Assembly: GCA_014377495.1 (NCBI GenBank)
Contig: JACMPN010000269.1
Location: 1 to 5,553 of the forward strand
From: Candidatus Sericytochromatia bacterium
Lineage (GTDB): Bacteria > Cyanobacteriota > Sericytochromatia > JACMPN01
DNA: 5,553 nucleotides
Reading direction: 5' to 3'
The notes beneath the pieces were generated by a model that searched no databases, was not told where the DNA came from, and worked only from the letters and a program-made list of their open reading frames with translations. This document shows, in pieces, positions 1 to 4,700 of the stretch. How positions within the stretch are numbered: position 1 is the first letter of the stretch; each line of letters begins with the position of its first letter. The position numbers and the translations under genes were made by a program.

Positions 1-90
1 AAGGCCGGCCTCGCCAAGAAGTTCACCGGGATGGACCTGAACCGGGACAAGAAATTGACCCCCGTCGAGTTCCGCGTCGACTTCGTCTAA
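1..90 (+). CDS. C-terminal fragment of an EF-hand protein (runs in from the left edge)
   Basis: This is the last 29 codons of a gene entering from outside the window, ending at TAA 88-90. The visible peptide contains one EF-hand calcium-binding loop, D-L-N-R-D-K-K-L-T-P-V-E, with acidic or amide residues at loop positions 1, 3, 5 and 12. It matches the end of the minus-strand lipoprotein at 152-517 at every residue except one: Val here, Ala there (codon GTC against GCC). There are no synonymous differences. The two genes converge tail to tail across a shared hairpin. By analogy the missing part should hold a signal peptide and another EF-hand. If position 1 lies at a contig end, this copy may be a fold-back assembly artefact rather than a real second gene. 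Confidence 0.6.
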   Translation, partial: KAGLAKKFTGMDLNRDKKLTPVEFRVDFV

Positions 91-92
91 GT

Positions 93-149
93 CCAGACAG
101 ATCAAAGGCAGACACTCCCGAGGGGAGGGGGAGCCTTTGATCTGTCTGG
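93..149. terminator. Hairpin between the convergent EF-hand genes, probable bidirectional terminator
   Basis: A perfect 17-bp stem pairs 93-109 (CCAGACAGATCAAAGGC) with 133-149. An inner 5-bp stem, CTCCC 115-119 with GGGAG 123-127, closes a three-base loop. The stem carries an AAA/TTT pair next to GGC/GCC, so either strand gives a GC hairpin followed by a short U run. It begins two bases after the plus-strand stop and ends two bases before the minus-strand stop, which is the right place to end both transcripts. There is no long T tract outside the stem, so efficiency is uncertain. Confidence 0.6.
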
Positions 150-151
150 AA

Positions 152-517
152 TTAGACGAAGTCGGCGCGGAACTCGACGGGGGTCAATTTCTTGTCCCGG
201 TTCAGGTCCATCCCGGTGAACTTCTTGGCGAGGCCGGCCTTGATGGTGGCCGTTTCGGCGGCCGTCGGGGCCGTGACGAAGCGGAGGTCGGCGAAACGGG
301 CCGCCACATACTCAGCCTGGCTCAGGAAGCCGTCCCGGTTGCTGTCGAACTTCTTGAGTTCCATCGTGGCAAACACCAAGACCCGGTCACCCTGCGGCGC
401 TTTGGCCAGAGCGGCGGCCGGTTCCGTCGGGCCGGCGGCGATCATCGGGGTGGCTCCGCAGCCGACGAGGGTCGTGGCGATCAGCGTCATCAGGGTCAAA
501 GCGATCGTGCGGAGCAT
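152..517 (-). CDS. Small EF-hand lipoprotein
   Basis: A 121-aa protein. Residues 1-19 form a signal peptide with a hydrophobic core, ending in the lipobox L-V-G-C with Cys20 as the predicted lipidated residue, so it should be membrane-anchored in the envelope. An Ala/Pro-rich linker (21-42) follows, then two EF-hand loops. The first is D58-S-N-R-D-G-F-L-S-Q-A-E69, fully canonical with Gly at position 6. The second is D104-L-N-R-D-K-K-L-T-P-V-E115, which keeps the ligands but has Lys in place of Gly at position 6. Calcium binding is inferred from these loops; the biological role is unknown. The ATG start is supported by AAGAGG (complement of 524-529), six bases upstream. The 3' end lies in the inverted repeat and is nearly identical to the plus-strand fragment at 1-90. 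It is divergent from serS. Confidence 0.88.
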   Translation of the reverse strand: MLRTIALTLMTLIATTLVGCGATPMIAAGPTEPAAALAKAPQGDRVLVFATMELKKFDSNRDGFLSQAEYVAARFADLRFVTAPTAAETATIKAGLAKKFTGMDLNRDKKLTPVEFRADFV

Positions 518-597
518 GGGGAACCTCTTGTGGGACGGAGCCGGGAAGGACCACCGGCATGTTCAAGCTGTCTTCTTTGGCTCTTATCTGAAGGTCA

Positions 598-626
598 CGT
601 CAAAAGCTTGCTAAGAAAAGATTAAG
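598..626 (-). promoter_or_regulatory. Candidate promoter or regulator site for the EF-hand lipoprotein gene
   Basis: Read on the minus strand, this AT-rich patch holds CTTAATC (626-620) and CTTAGCA (615-609), two CTTA-type elements exactly 11 bp apart. They are followed by TTGACG (603-598), which matches the -35 consensus TTGACA at five of six bases. No good -10 is seen 16-18 bases further on; CAGATA/GATAAG (590-583) lies too close. The TTGACG-type -35 recurs at 4620-4625. The call rests on position, base composition and these short matches only. Confidence 0.3.
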
Positions 627-682
627 TCCACATGAAGGGATGGCTGGAATGGGCCGATGGCGGGTGTTCTGGGGATGCGACA

Positions 683-729
683 ACGTTCGGCTCACCCGCC
701 GTCGATGGCGCGATGAGGTGAGCCGACGT
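683..729 (+). promoter_or_regulatory. Strong bulged hairpin in the serS upstream region
   Basis: Arms TCGGCTCACC (687-696) and GGTGAGCCGA (717-726) pair perfectly over 10 bp. They extend by three more pairs (683-685 with 727-729) past a single unpaired T686. Inside, CGCC 697-700 pairs with GGCG 707-710 around a six-base loop. The 3' side carries an unpaired six-base bulge, CGATGA (711-716). There is no T tract after it, so it is not a simple terminator. It lies about 100 bases before the serS start. If transcription begins upstream it would be a leader RNA structure; if the GATAAT at 755-760 is the -10, it would be a DNA site upstream of the promoter. Function unknown. Confidence 0.5.
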
Positions 730-813
730 GGTACCGACCGTTCTCCTTGTGGGTGATAATGGGTCCCTGATGGGCTGCACGCCGTGTGGCCGCACACGAT
801 TCGTCTCACGACC

Positions 814-821
814 GAAAGGGG
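814..821 (+). promoter_or_regulatory. Ribosome binding site that fixes the serS start
   Basis: GAAAGGGG ends six bases before GTG 828, the expected Shine-Dalgarno spacing. The upstream in-frame GTG at 786 has no comparable site, and starting there would add 14 residues not seen in typical seryl-tRNA synthetases. TTG 825 is one codon earlier and cannot be fully excluded. Confidence 0.75.
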
Positions 822-827
822 ACCTTG

Positions 828-2102
828 GTGCTCGATCCGAAACTCCTGCGCAAACAGCCTGAGCTTGTCGCCCGCGCTCTGTCTCGCCGTCACCACCCTT
901 TTGACCTGGAAACCTTTCTGGCATTGGACGTCGAGCAGCGGCGGATCACGACCGCCATCGACGAGAAGCGCCGGCAGCGCAACGAGCAGAGTCAGGCCAT
1001 CGGCAAGGTGAAGCAGGCCGGTGGGGACATCGCCGTGATCTCCGCCGAAGTGCGGACGATCGGTGATGCCATCAAGGCCCTGGAAGCCCAGGTCGCCGAG
1101 ATCGACCTGAAGCGTGACGCCATGGTCCTGCAGATCCCGAACGTGCCGGACGACTCCGTGCCCGAGGGTGCGGACGAGCATGGCAATGTGGAAGTGCGCA
1201 AGGTCGGCACGCCCAAGGCGTTCGAGTTCGAGCCGCAGACCCACGACGCTCTGGGCGTCGCCTTGGGGATCATGGATTTCGAGCGGGCGGCCAAGCTGGC
1301 CGGGGCCCGTTTCGTCGTCATGAAGGGCTGGGGCTCCCGACTGGAACGGGCCCTGATCAACTTCATGCTCGACCTGCACACGACGGAGCACGGCTACACG
1401 GAGATCCTGCCGCCCTTTTTGGCGAATCGGGAAACCTTGACGGCCAACGGCAATTTGCCCAAGTTCGAAGAGGACCTGTTTGCCGTCAAGGAGTCGGACC
1501 TGTTCCTGATCCCGACGGCCGAAGTGCCGCTGACGAACCTGTACCGGGGCGAGATCATCGAGGCGGACCAGCTGCCGATGTACATGACGGCCTACACGCC
1601 GTGTTTCCGGGCCGAGGCGGGTGCCGCCGGCAGGGATACCCGGGGCCTGATCCGCCTGCACCAGTTCGACAAGGTGGAACTGGTCAAGGTCGTCCGGCCC
1701 GAGTCGAGTTTTGACGAGCTCGAGGCGATGGTCAAAAACGCCGAGACGATTTTGCAGCGGCTGGAACTGCCCTACCGGGTGGTCCTGCTCTGTGCCGGCG
1801 ACATGGGTTTCAACTCGGCCAAGACCTACGATTTGGAAGTCTGGTTCCCGTCGCAGAACAAGTACCGGGAAATCTCCAGCTGCTCGAACTGCACGGACTT
1901 CCAGGCCCGCCGGGGCATGACCCGGTTCCGGCCCGAGGCCCAGGCCAGCACCGAGTATCCCCACACCTTGAACGGTTCCGGCCTCGCTGTGGGCCGCACG
2001 CTGGCCGCCCTGATGGAAAACCACCAGCAGCCGGACGGCAGCATCCGCATCCCGGCGGCGTTGCAGCCCTATGTGGGTGGCACAAAGGAGATCCGGCTGT
2101 GA
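828..2102 (+). CDS. serS: Seryl-tRNA synthetase
   Basis: A class II aminoacyl-tRNA synthetase that activates serine with ATP and charges tRNA-Ser (also tRNA-Sec where present) in the cytoplasm. From GTG 828 it is 424 aa, the usual bacterial length, and opens with the typical LDPKLLRKQPE. Residues about 28-100 form the long antiparallel coiled-coil arm that grips the long variable arm of tRNA-Ser. The catalytic domain shows motif 1 around 169-198, the serine-pocket TAEVPLTN (230-237), motif 2 FRAEAGAAGRDTRGL (260-274), YREISSCSN (346-354) and motif 3 NGSGLAVGR (382-390) with its conserved Arg390. All key motifs are intact. The stop codon overlaps the next gene's GTG by four bases, so the two are probably co-transcribed and translationally coupled. 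No promoter is certain; GATAAT at 755-760 is a possible -10. Confidence 0.98.
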   Translation: MLDPKLLRKQPELVARALSRRHHPFDLETFLALDVEQRRITTAIDEKRRQRNEQSQAIGKVKQAGGDIAVISAEVRTIGDAIKALEAQVAEIDLKRDAMVLQIPNVPDDSVPEGADEHGNVEVRKVGTPKAFEFEPQTHDALGVALGIMDFERAAKLAGARFVVMKGWGSRLERALINFMLDLHTTEHGYTEILPPFLANRETLTANGNLPKFEEDLFAVKESDLFLIPTAEVPLTNLYRGEIIEADQLPMYMTAYTPCFRAEAGAAGRDTRGLIRLHQFDKVELVKVVRPESSFDELEAMVKNAETILQRLELPYRVVLLCAGDMGFNSAKTYDLEVWFPSQNKYREISSCSNCTDFQARRGMTRFRPEAQASTEYPHTLNGSGLAVGRTLAALMENHQQPDGSIRIPAALQPYVGGTKEIRL

Positions 2103-2644
2103 GCACGGGCAATTACCATCAGGACAAGCTGATCGAGTTGCTCAAGCGCGTGCACCCCATGGGCCAGATCGGGGCCGTGATGCTGCAGGTGATCCGCGAA
2201 GTGATGCCGCATCACGAAAAGATCGTCGCCTGCTACTACCAGTTGGACTTCAGTGAGGGAGATCCAACCCAGGGCGGCCAGACGACCTTTTATTCCAGCA
2301 TCGTGCAGTTGCTGACGGACCACCATTTCATCGATCTGGGCTTTTACCCGAAGTACCACTCGCAGCGGGTGCTGGCCGTTCATGCCGTGCAGGACCTGCG
2401 CCTGGAAAACACCTTCATCACCAGCTTCGATGATGGTGGCGATGAAGAAATCTCGACGGCGGAGTCCCGGGGATTCCGACCGGTACAGACGAAGTTTCAG
2501 GCTGCCCTGATCGACAGTCACGGCCAGAAACTGGAAAACTGGCTGATCGAGGTCAGTCGCCCCGAACAGATCGAAAACCTCGTGCAGATCCATAACACCC
2601 TGAAGCGGGTCGTCGGCAAGCCGTTGGTCAGTCTGCCACAGTAG
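2099..2644 (+). CDS. Conserved-looking cytoplasmic protein, unknown function, possible PH-like fold
   Basis: A 181-aa protein I do not recognise with confidence. The GTG start (2099-2101) overlaps the serS TGA (2100-2102). AAAGGAG at 2084-2090, eight bases upstream, is a strong ribosome binding site inside serS. There is no signal peptide or membrane segment. An N-terminal helical part (about 8-36) is followed by alternating hydrophobic stretches that look like beta strands (about 41-50, 64-74, 76-83, 89-102, 130-140, 145-152). A closing amphipathic helix, starting at RPEQIENL, spans about 154-171. The phrase LLTDHHFIDLGFYPKYHS and the strand-rich body ending in one helix resemble bacterial PH-like domains; this is inference from pattern only. 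There are no catalytic motifs. Tight coupling to serS suggests constitutive expression but does not prove a role in translation. Confidence 0.85.
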   Translation: MSTGNYHQDKLIELLKRVHPMGQIGAVMLQVIREVMPHHEKIVACYYQLDFSEGDPTQGGQTTFYSSIVQLLTDHHFIDLGFYPKYHSQRVLAVHAVQDLRLENTFITSFDDGGDEEISTAESRGFRPVQTKFQAALIDSHGQKLENWLIEVSRPEQIENLVQIHNTLKRVVGKPLVSLPQ

Positions 2645-2663
2645 GCGCTTTGTGGAACCCGGC

Positions 2664-2677
2664 GCAGCTTGCAGCTT
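2664..2677 (+). repeat. Tandem 7-bp repeat GCAGCTT x2
   Basis: Two adjacent exact copies of GCAGCTT (2664-2670 and 2671-2677) lie in the 3' untranslated region of the serS operon, just before the terminator hairpin. Probably minor replication-slippage sequence; no function is indicated. Confidence 0.6.
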
Positions 2678-2709
2678 GGCTCCGGGGCGGGCCCCGCCTT
2701 CTTTTGTTT
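2678..2709 (+). terminator. Rho-independent-type terminator of the serS operon
   Basis: CGGGG (2683-2687) pairs with CCCCG (2692-2696) around a four-base loop. An alternative register adds GGC 2678-2680 with GCC 2696-2698. The T-rich tract TTCTTTTGTTT (2699-2709) follows directly. It sits 34 bases after the stop of the 181-aa gene and before the pilT promoter region. The stem is short but all G-C. Confidence 0.7.
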
Positions 2710-2752
2710 GCCGGGCCTGGGATGCGATCGGTGGCTGACGCGGAGGCCCGGC
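2710..2752. repeat. Inverted repeat with 9-bp arms upstream of pilT
   Basis: GCCGGGCCT (2710-2718) and AGGCCCGGC (2744-2752) are exact reverse complements separated by 25 bases. Within the spacer GCG 2724-2726 can pair with CGC 2739-2741, giving an inner stem. No T tract follows, so it is not an obvious terminator for the serS operon. Its right arm lies inside the spacer of the predicted pilT promoter, so it could be an operator or could affect promoter access. It may also be a dispersed extragenic palindrome; copies elsewhere in the genome would show this. Confidence 0.65.
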
Positions 2753-2764
2753 CGCATGTATGAT
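2735..2764 (+). promoter_or_regulatory. Candidate sigma-70-type promoter of pilT
   Basis: A -35-like CTGACG (2735-2740, four of six matches to TTGACA) and a -10 TATGAT (2759-2764, five of six) are 18 bases apart. This places the transcription start near 2771 and gives a 5' untranslated region of about 55 bases. The -10 lies in a locally AT-rich patch (2757-2767) within otherwise GC-rich sequence. The promoter is after the serS operon terminator, so pilT is probably transcribed independently. Confidence 0.45.
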
Positions 2765-2825
2765 TAAGGCGGAGTGCCCGTTCGCTCCGCTCCCGACCCT
2801 GTCTCCGTCAGCCTCCAGGTGAGCC

Positions 2826-3917
2826 GTGCATATTGATGAATTTTTGCGGGTGGCGGTCGCCAAACGCGCCTCGGACATCCACATCAAGGTGGGCTGTCCC
2901 CCGATGCTGCGGATCGACGGGCGGATCGTCCCCACCGAGATGCGGACCCTGACGCCGGCTGACACCAAGCAGTCGCTCTACAGCATCCTCTCCAACCTGC
3001 AGCGCGAGACTTTCGAGATCGAGCACGAGCTCGACGTGTCGTTCAGCGTCGCCGGTCTGGCCCGGTTCCGGGTCAACATCTTCCAGGAGCAGGGCAACGT
3101 CGGCGCCGTGTTCCGGGTCATTCCCACGAAGATCGCCGCCCTGGACAGCCTCGGCGCCCCGCCGGCCATCAAGAAGCTCTGCTCCGAGCATCAGGGCCTG
3201 ATCCTGATCACCGGACCCACCGGCTCCGGCAAATCGACGACCCTGGCCGGGATGATCGACTACATCAATACCTCCAAAGATGTGCACATCATCACGATCG
3301 AGGACCCGGTCGAGTTCGTCCACCGGAACAAGAAGAGCATCATCACCCAGCGCGAGCTGATCCACGATACCCGGGACTTTCCGACGGCGATCAAGTACGC
3401 CCTCCGGCAGGACCCCGATGTGATCCTGATCGGTGAAATGCGGGACCAGGAGACGATCACCAGCGCCCTGAAAGCGGCGGAGACGGGCCATCTGGTCCTG
3501 TCCACCCTGCACACGACGGACGCCGTGCAGACGATCAACCGGGTCATCAACGCCTTTCCGCCCCACGAGCACACCCAGATCCGCAAACAGCTCGCCAACG
3601 TCCTGCGGGGCACGATCGCCCAGCGGCTCGTGCCCCGGGCCGGCGGTGTCGGCCGGGTGGCGGCCGTCGAGGTCCTCGTCGGCACACCCACCGTGCGGGA
3701 CCTGATCTTCAAGGACGAGATCGACGAGCTGTATCAGATCGTCGCTACCGGTGCCTACGACGGCATGCAGTCTATGAATCTGGCCCTGTTCAACCACTAT
3801 CAGGCGCACACGATCACCCTGGAGGATGCCAACGCCTTCTCCGACAACGAAAACGAGCTGCAGCAGATGATCCGGGGCGCTTTCCACGGCTCCAACGCCT
3901 CCGGACGGAACAGCTAG
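2826..3917 (+). CDS. pilT: PilT-type twitching motility / pilus retraction ATPase
   Basis: A 363-aa hexameric secretion-type ATPase expected to power type IV pilus retraction at the cytoplasmic face of the inner membrane. The N-terminal domain (1-100) carries the PilT signature region ASDIHIKVGCPPMLRIDG. The RecA-like domain has Walker A GPTGSGKST (130-138), Asp box TIEDPVEF (157-164), Walker B DPDVILIGEMRD (196-207, catalytic Glu204) and His box TGHLVLSTLHT (220-230). The C-terminal segment keeps the PilT-like layout, but the family's AIRNLIRE-type motif is altered to TVRDLIFKDE (289-298). GTG 2826 is preceded by AGGTGA (2817-2822) and gives the expected N-terminus. No zinc-binding tetracysteine, as in PilB, is present. 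pilB, pilC and pilin genes are not adjacent in this window. A 191-aa membrane protein gene follows after one base. Confidence 0.95.
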   Translation: MHIDEFLRVAVAKRASDIHIKVGCPPMLRIDGRIVPTEMRTLTPADTKQSLYSILSNLQRETFEIEHELDVSFSVAGLARFRVNIFQEQGNVGAVFRVIPTKIAALDSLGAPPAIKKLCSEHQGLILITGPTGSGKSTTLAGMIDYINTSKDVHIITIEDPVEFVHRNKKSIITQRELIHDTRDFPTAIKYALRQDPDVILIGEMRDQETITSALKAAETGHLVLSTLHTTDAVQTINRVINAFPPHEHTQIRKQLANVLRGTIAQRLVPRAGGVGRVAAVEVLVGTPTVRDLIFKDEIDELYQIVATGAYDGMQSMNLALFNHYQAHTITLEDANAFSDNENELQQMIRGAFHGSNASGRNS

Positions 3918-3918
3918 C

Positions 3919-4494
3919 GTGTCCAAAATGTCCCGCATCCGCCGGGCCCCGATCATCGTCCTCGCCGTGGCCACCGCCTTCGGGGCCTGGTTCGTGGCCA
4001 AAGGGGCGCAGCCCAATCAGTCGTATATCGCCCTCAGCGACTGGCTGACGTCGGGTCCGGCAACGGTGCTCGCCGCCGTCATGCCTTCCCCGTCGGATTC
4101 ACCGGCGGATCCCGCTGTGGAGTCGTCGCCCCCGATCACTCTGCCGTACACCGTCTATGCCGGACAGATGGGCCTGTACGGACCCAAGCCCAATCGCCTG
4201 GACCTGATGACGGTGACGCTGGATTGGCGGGCGCAAGGTCCCTTTCTGCTGACCGACGGGACCCAGTACCCCTTGATCGATCCCGTCCGAGAAGGCGCCG
4301 AACTGCGTTTTGCTGTGCAGGATCTCGTCGGCCGCAAGGGCCGCTGGCACTTCAAGCTACGGGTGGGTGTCGGCATCATTGCCGGGCCGATGACGCCACC
4401 GGGCGACCCGCTCCTGGGCGGCTACCTGCTGGTCAGCCAGTCGGCGACACGCCAGCTCATTCCCCCGCCGCCCATCGTTCAACGTGCACGCTAG
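3919..4494 (+). CDS. Single-pass membrane or secreted protein of unknown function, downstream of pilT
   Basis: A 191-aa protein I do not recognise. A basic N-terminus (K3, R6, R8, R9) precedes one hydrophobic helix at about 11-28, then AKGA-QP. It is either a signal anchor with the bulk in the periplasm or a cleaved signal peptide. A Pro/Ser-rich linker (about 55-73) leads to a domain of about 100 residues (76-175) with alternating hydrophobic stretches that look like beta strands. The tail contains PPPP (182-185). There is no lipobox, and no cysteines are visible. The GTG start lies one base after the pilT stop (TAG 3915-3917), with a weak GGAA (3907-3910) eight bases upstream. ATG 3928 is an alternative start that shortens it by three residues. 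The junction implies co-transcription with pilT, so a pilus or envelope role is possible but is inference. Confidence 0.82.
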   Translation: MSKMSRIRRAPIIVLAVATAFGAWFVAKGAQPNQSYIALSDWLTSGPATVLAAVMPSPSDSPADPAVESSPPITLPYTVYAGQMGLYGPKPNRLDLMTVTLDWRAQGPFLLTDGTQYPLIDPVREGAELRFAVQDLVGRKGRWHFKLRVGVGIIAGPMTPPGDPLLGGYLLVSQSATRQLIPPPPIVQRAR

Positions 4495-4561
4495 CAGGCT
4501 GCGGATCCGGAGGGGCGGGGCCGTCCCGTCGGCGACCTTGCCTGACTGTCAATTTCTGGCA

Positions 4562-4578
4562 TGCGAAACCGGTTCGCA
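4562..4578. promoter_or_regulatory. 17-bp palindrome, possible operator
   Basis: TGCGAA (4562-4567) and TTCGCA (4573-4578) are exact inverted arms around ACCGG. It ends four bases before TATAAC (4583-4588), a five-of-six match to the -10 consensus, so it would cover the -35/-10 spacer if that hexamer is used. No matching -35 is seen at the normal distance. There is no T tract, so a terminator is unlikely. It lies in the region between the pilT-linked gene and the LolA-like lipoprotein gene. Confidence 0.4.
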
Positions 4579-4619
4579 CCCCTATAACCATCACGTATCC
4601 ACCCCTGCCGCAGCGCGCC

Positions 4620-4666
4620 TTGACGGTCAGCCCTTTGTTAAGCTAACCTTTATTTATCGTTAAGCT
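4620..4666 (+). promoter_or_regulatory. Candidate promoter with direct repeats for the LolA-like lipoprotein gene
   Basis: TTGACG (4620-4625) matches the -35 consensus at five of six positions. The best-placed -10 is a poor TAACCT (4644-4649, 18-base spacer). An exact 8-bp direct repeat, GTTAAGCT, occurs at 4637-4644 and 4659-4666, 22 bp apart, or two helical turns. The AT-rich CTTTATTTATC between them occupies a third 11-bp unit. Such phased repeats are typical binding sites of OmpR/PhoB-family regulators, but the match is generic. This is the most AT-rich part of the window and lies 35-80 bases before the start codon. Confidence 0.4.
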
Positions 4667-4685
4667 CCGATGCGAGGGCGGCGGT

Positions 4686-4692
4686 GAGGGAG
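4686..4692 (+). promoter_or_regulatory. Ribosome binding site that fixes the LolA-like gene start
   Basis: GAGGGAG sits eight bases before ATG 4701. The earlier in-frame GTG 4692 overlaps this site and has no suitable site of its own, so ATG 4701 is preferred. That start also gives a compact lipoprotein signal peptide beginning MKRLG. Confidence 0.75.
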
Positions 4693-4700
4693 TGCATCAG

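Larger units (their letters stand above)
1..241. repeat. Near-perfect 109-bp-arm inverted repeat spanning two gene tails
   Basis: Arm 1-109 is the reverse complement of arm 133-241, with the centre at position 121 and no indels. Only two of 109 positions differ: T77 against the complement of G165, which gives the Val/Ala change, and G91 against the complement of A151, just after the stop codon. The 23-base core (110-132) is only partly symmetric. The repeat reaches the window edge, so its real length is unknown. It covers coding sequence, stop codon and 3' untranslated sequence, so it is either a recent inverted duplication, gene conversion, or an assembly or amplification fold-back. Confidence 0.93.
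518..827. other. Intergenic region between the divergent EF-hand gene and serS
   Basis: No gene is supported in these 310 bases. From left to right the region contains the ribosome binding site of the minus-strand lipoprotein (complement of 524-529), a more AT-rich patch with promoter-like elements (about 598-627), a strong bulged hairpin (683-729), a possible -10 hexamer GATAAT (755-760) for serS without a convincing -35, and the serS ribosome binding site. The open frames crossing it on either strand are extensions or shadows without their own start signals. Confidence 0.6.

Noticed and set aside
137..625. Plus-strand frames opposite the EF-hand lipoprotein gene
   Set aside because: The minus frame has a lipobox and canonical EF-hand loops; the plus frames are shadows without motifs.
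728..741. T-box riboswitch upstream of serS
   Set aside because: Only GTGGTACCG matches the T-box core. No Stem I, specifier loop or terminator/antiterminator pair could be recognised.
786..827. Earlier GTG start for serS
   Set aside because: It would add 14 non-conserved residues and lacks a ribosome binding site, whereas GTG 828 has GAAAGGGG at ideal spacing and gives the typical N-terminus.
600..2024. Long minus-strand open frame of 474 codons opposite serS
   Set aside because: It lies fully opposite a complete seryl-tRNA synthetase with all motifs, and its product is Arg/Gly/His-rich with no recognisable domain. It is a GC-driven antisense shadow.
2808..4016. Long minus-strand open frame opposite pilT (another at 2069-2968)
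   Set aside because: It is antisense to an intact PilT ATPase with low-complexity Asp/Gly/Val-rich translation; no signal supports coding.
4513..4535. Terminator after the pilT-linked gene
   Set aside because: The GC-rich stretch can form only a short CGGG/CCCG stem, and no T-rich tail follows.
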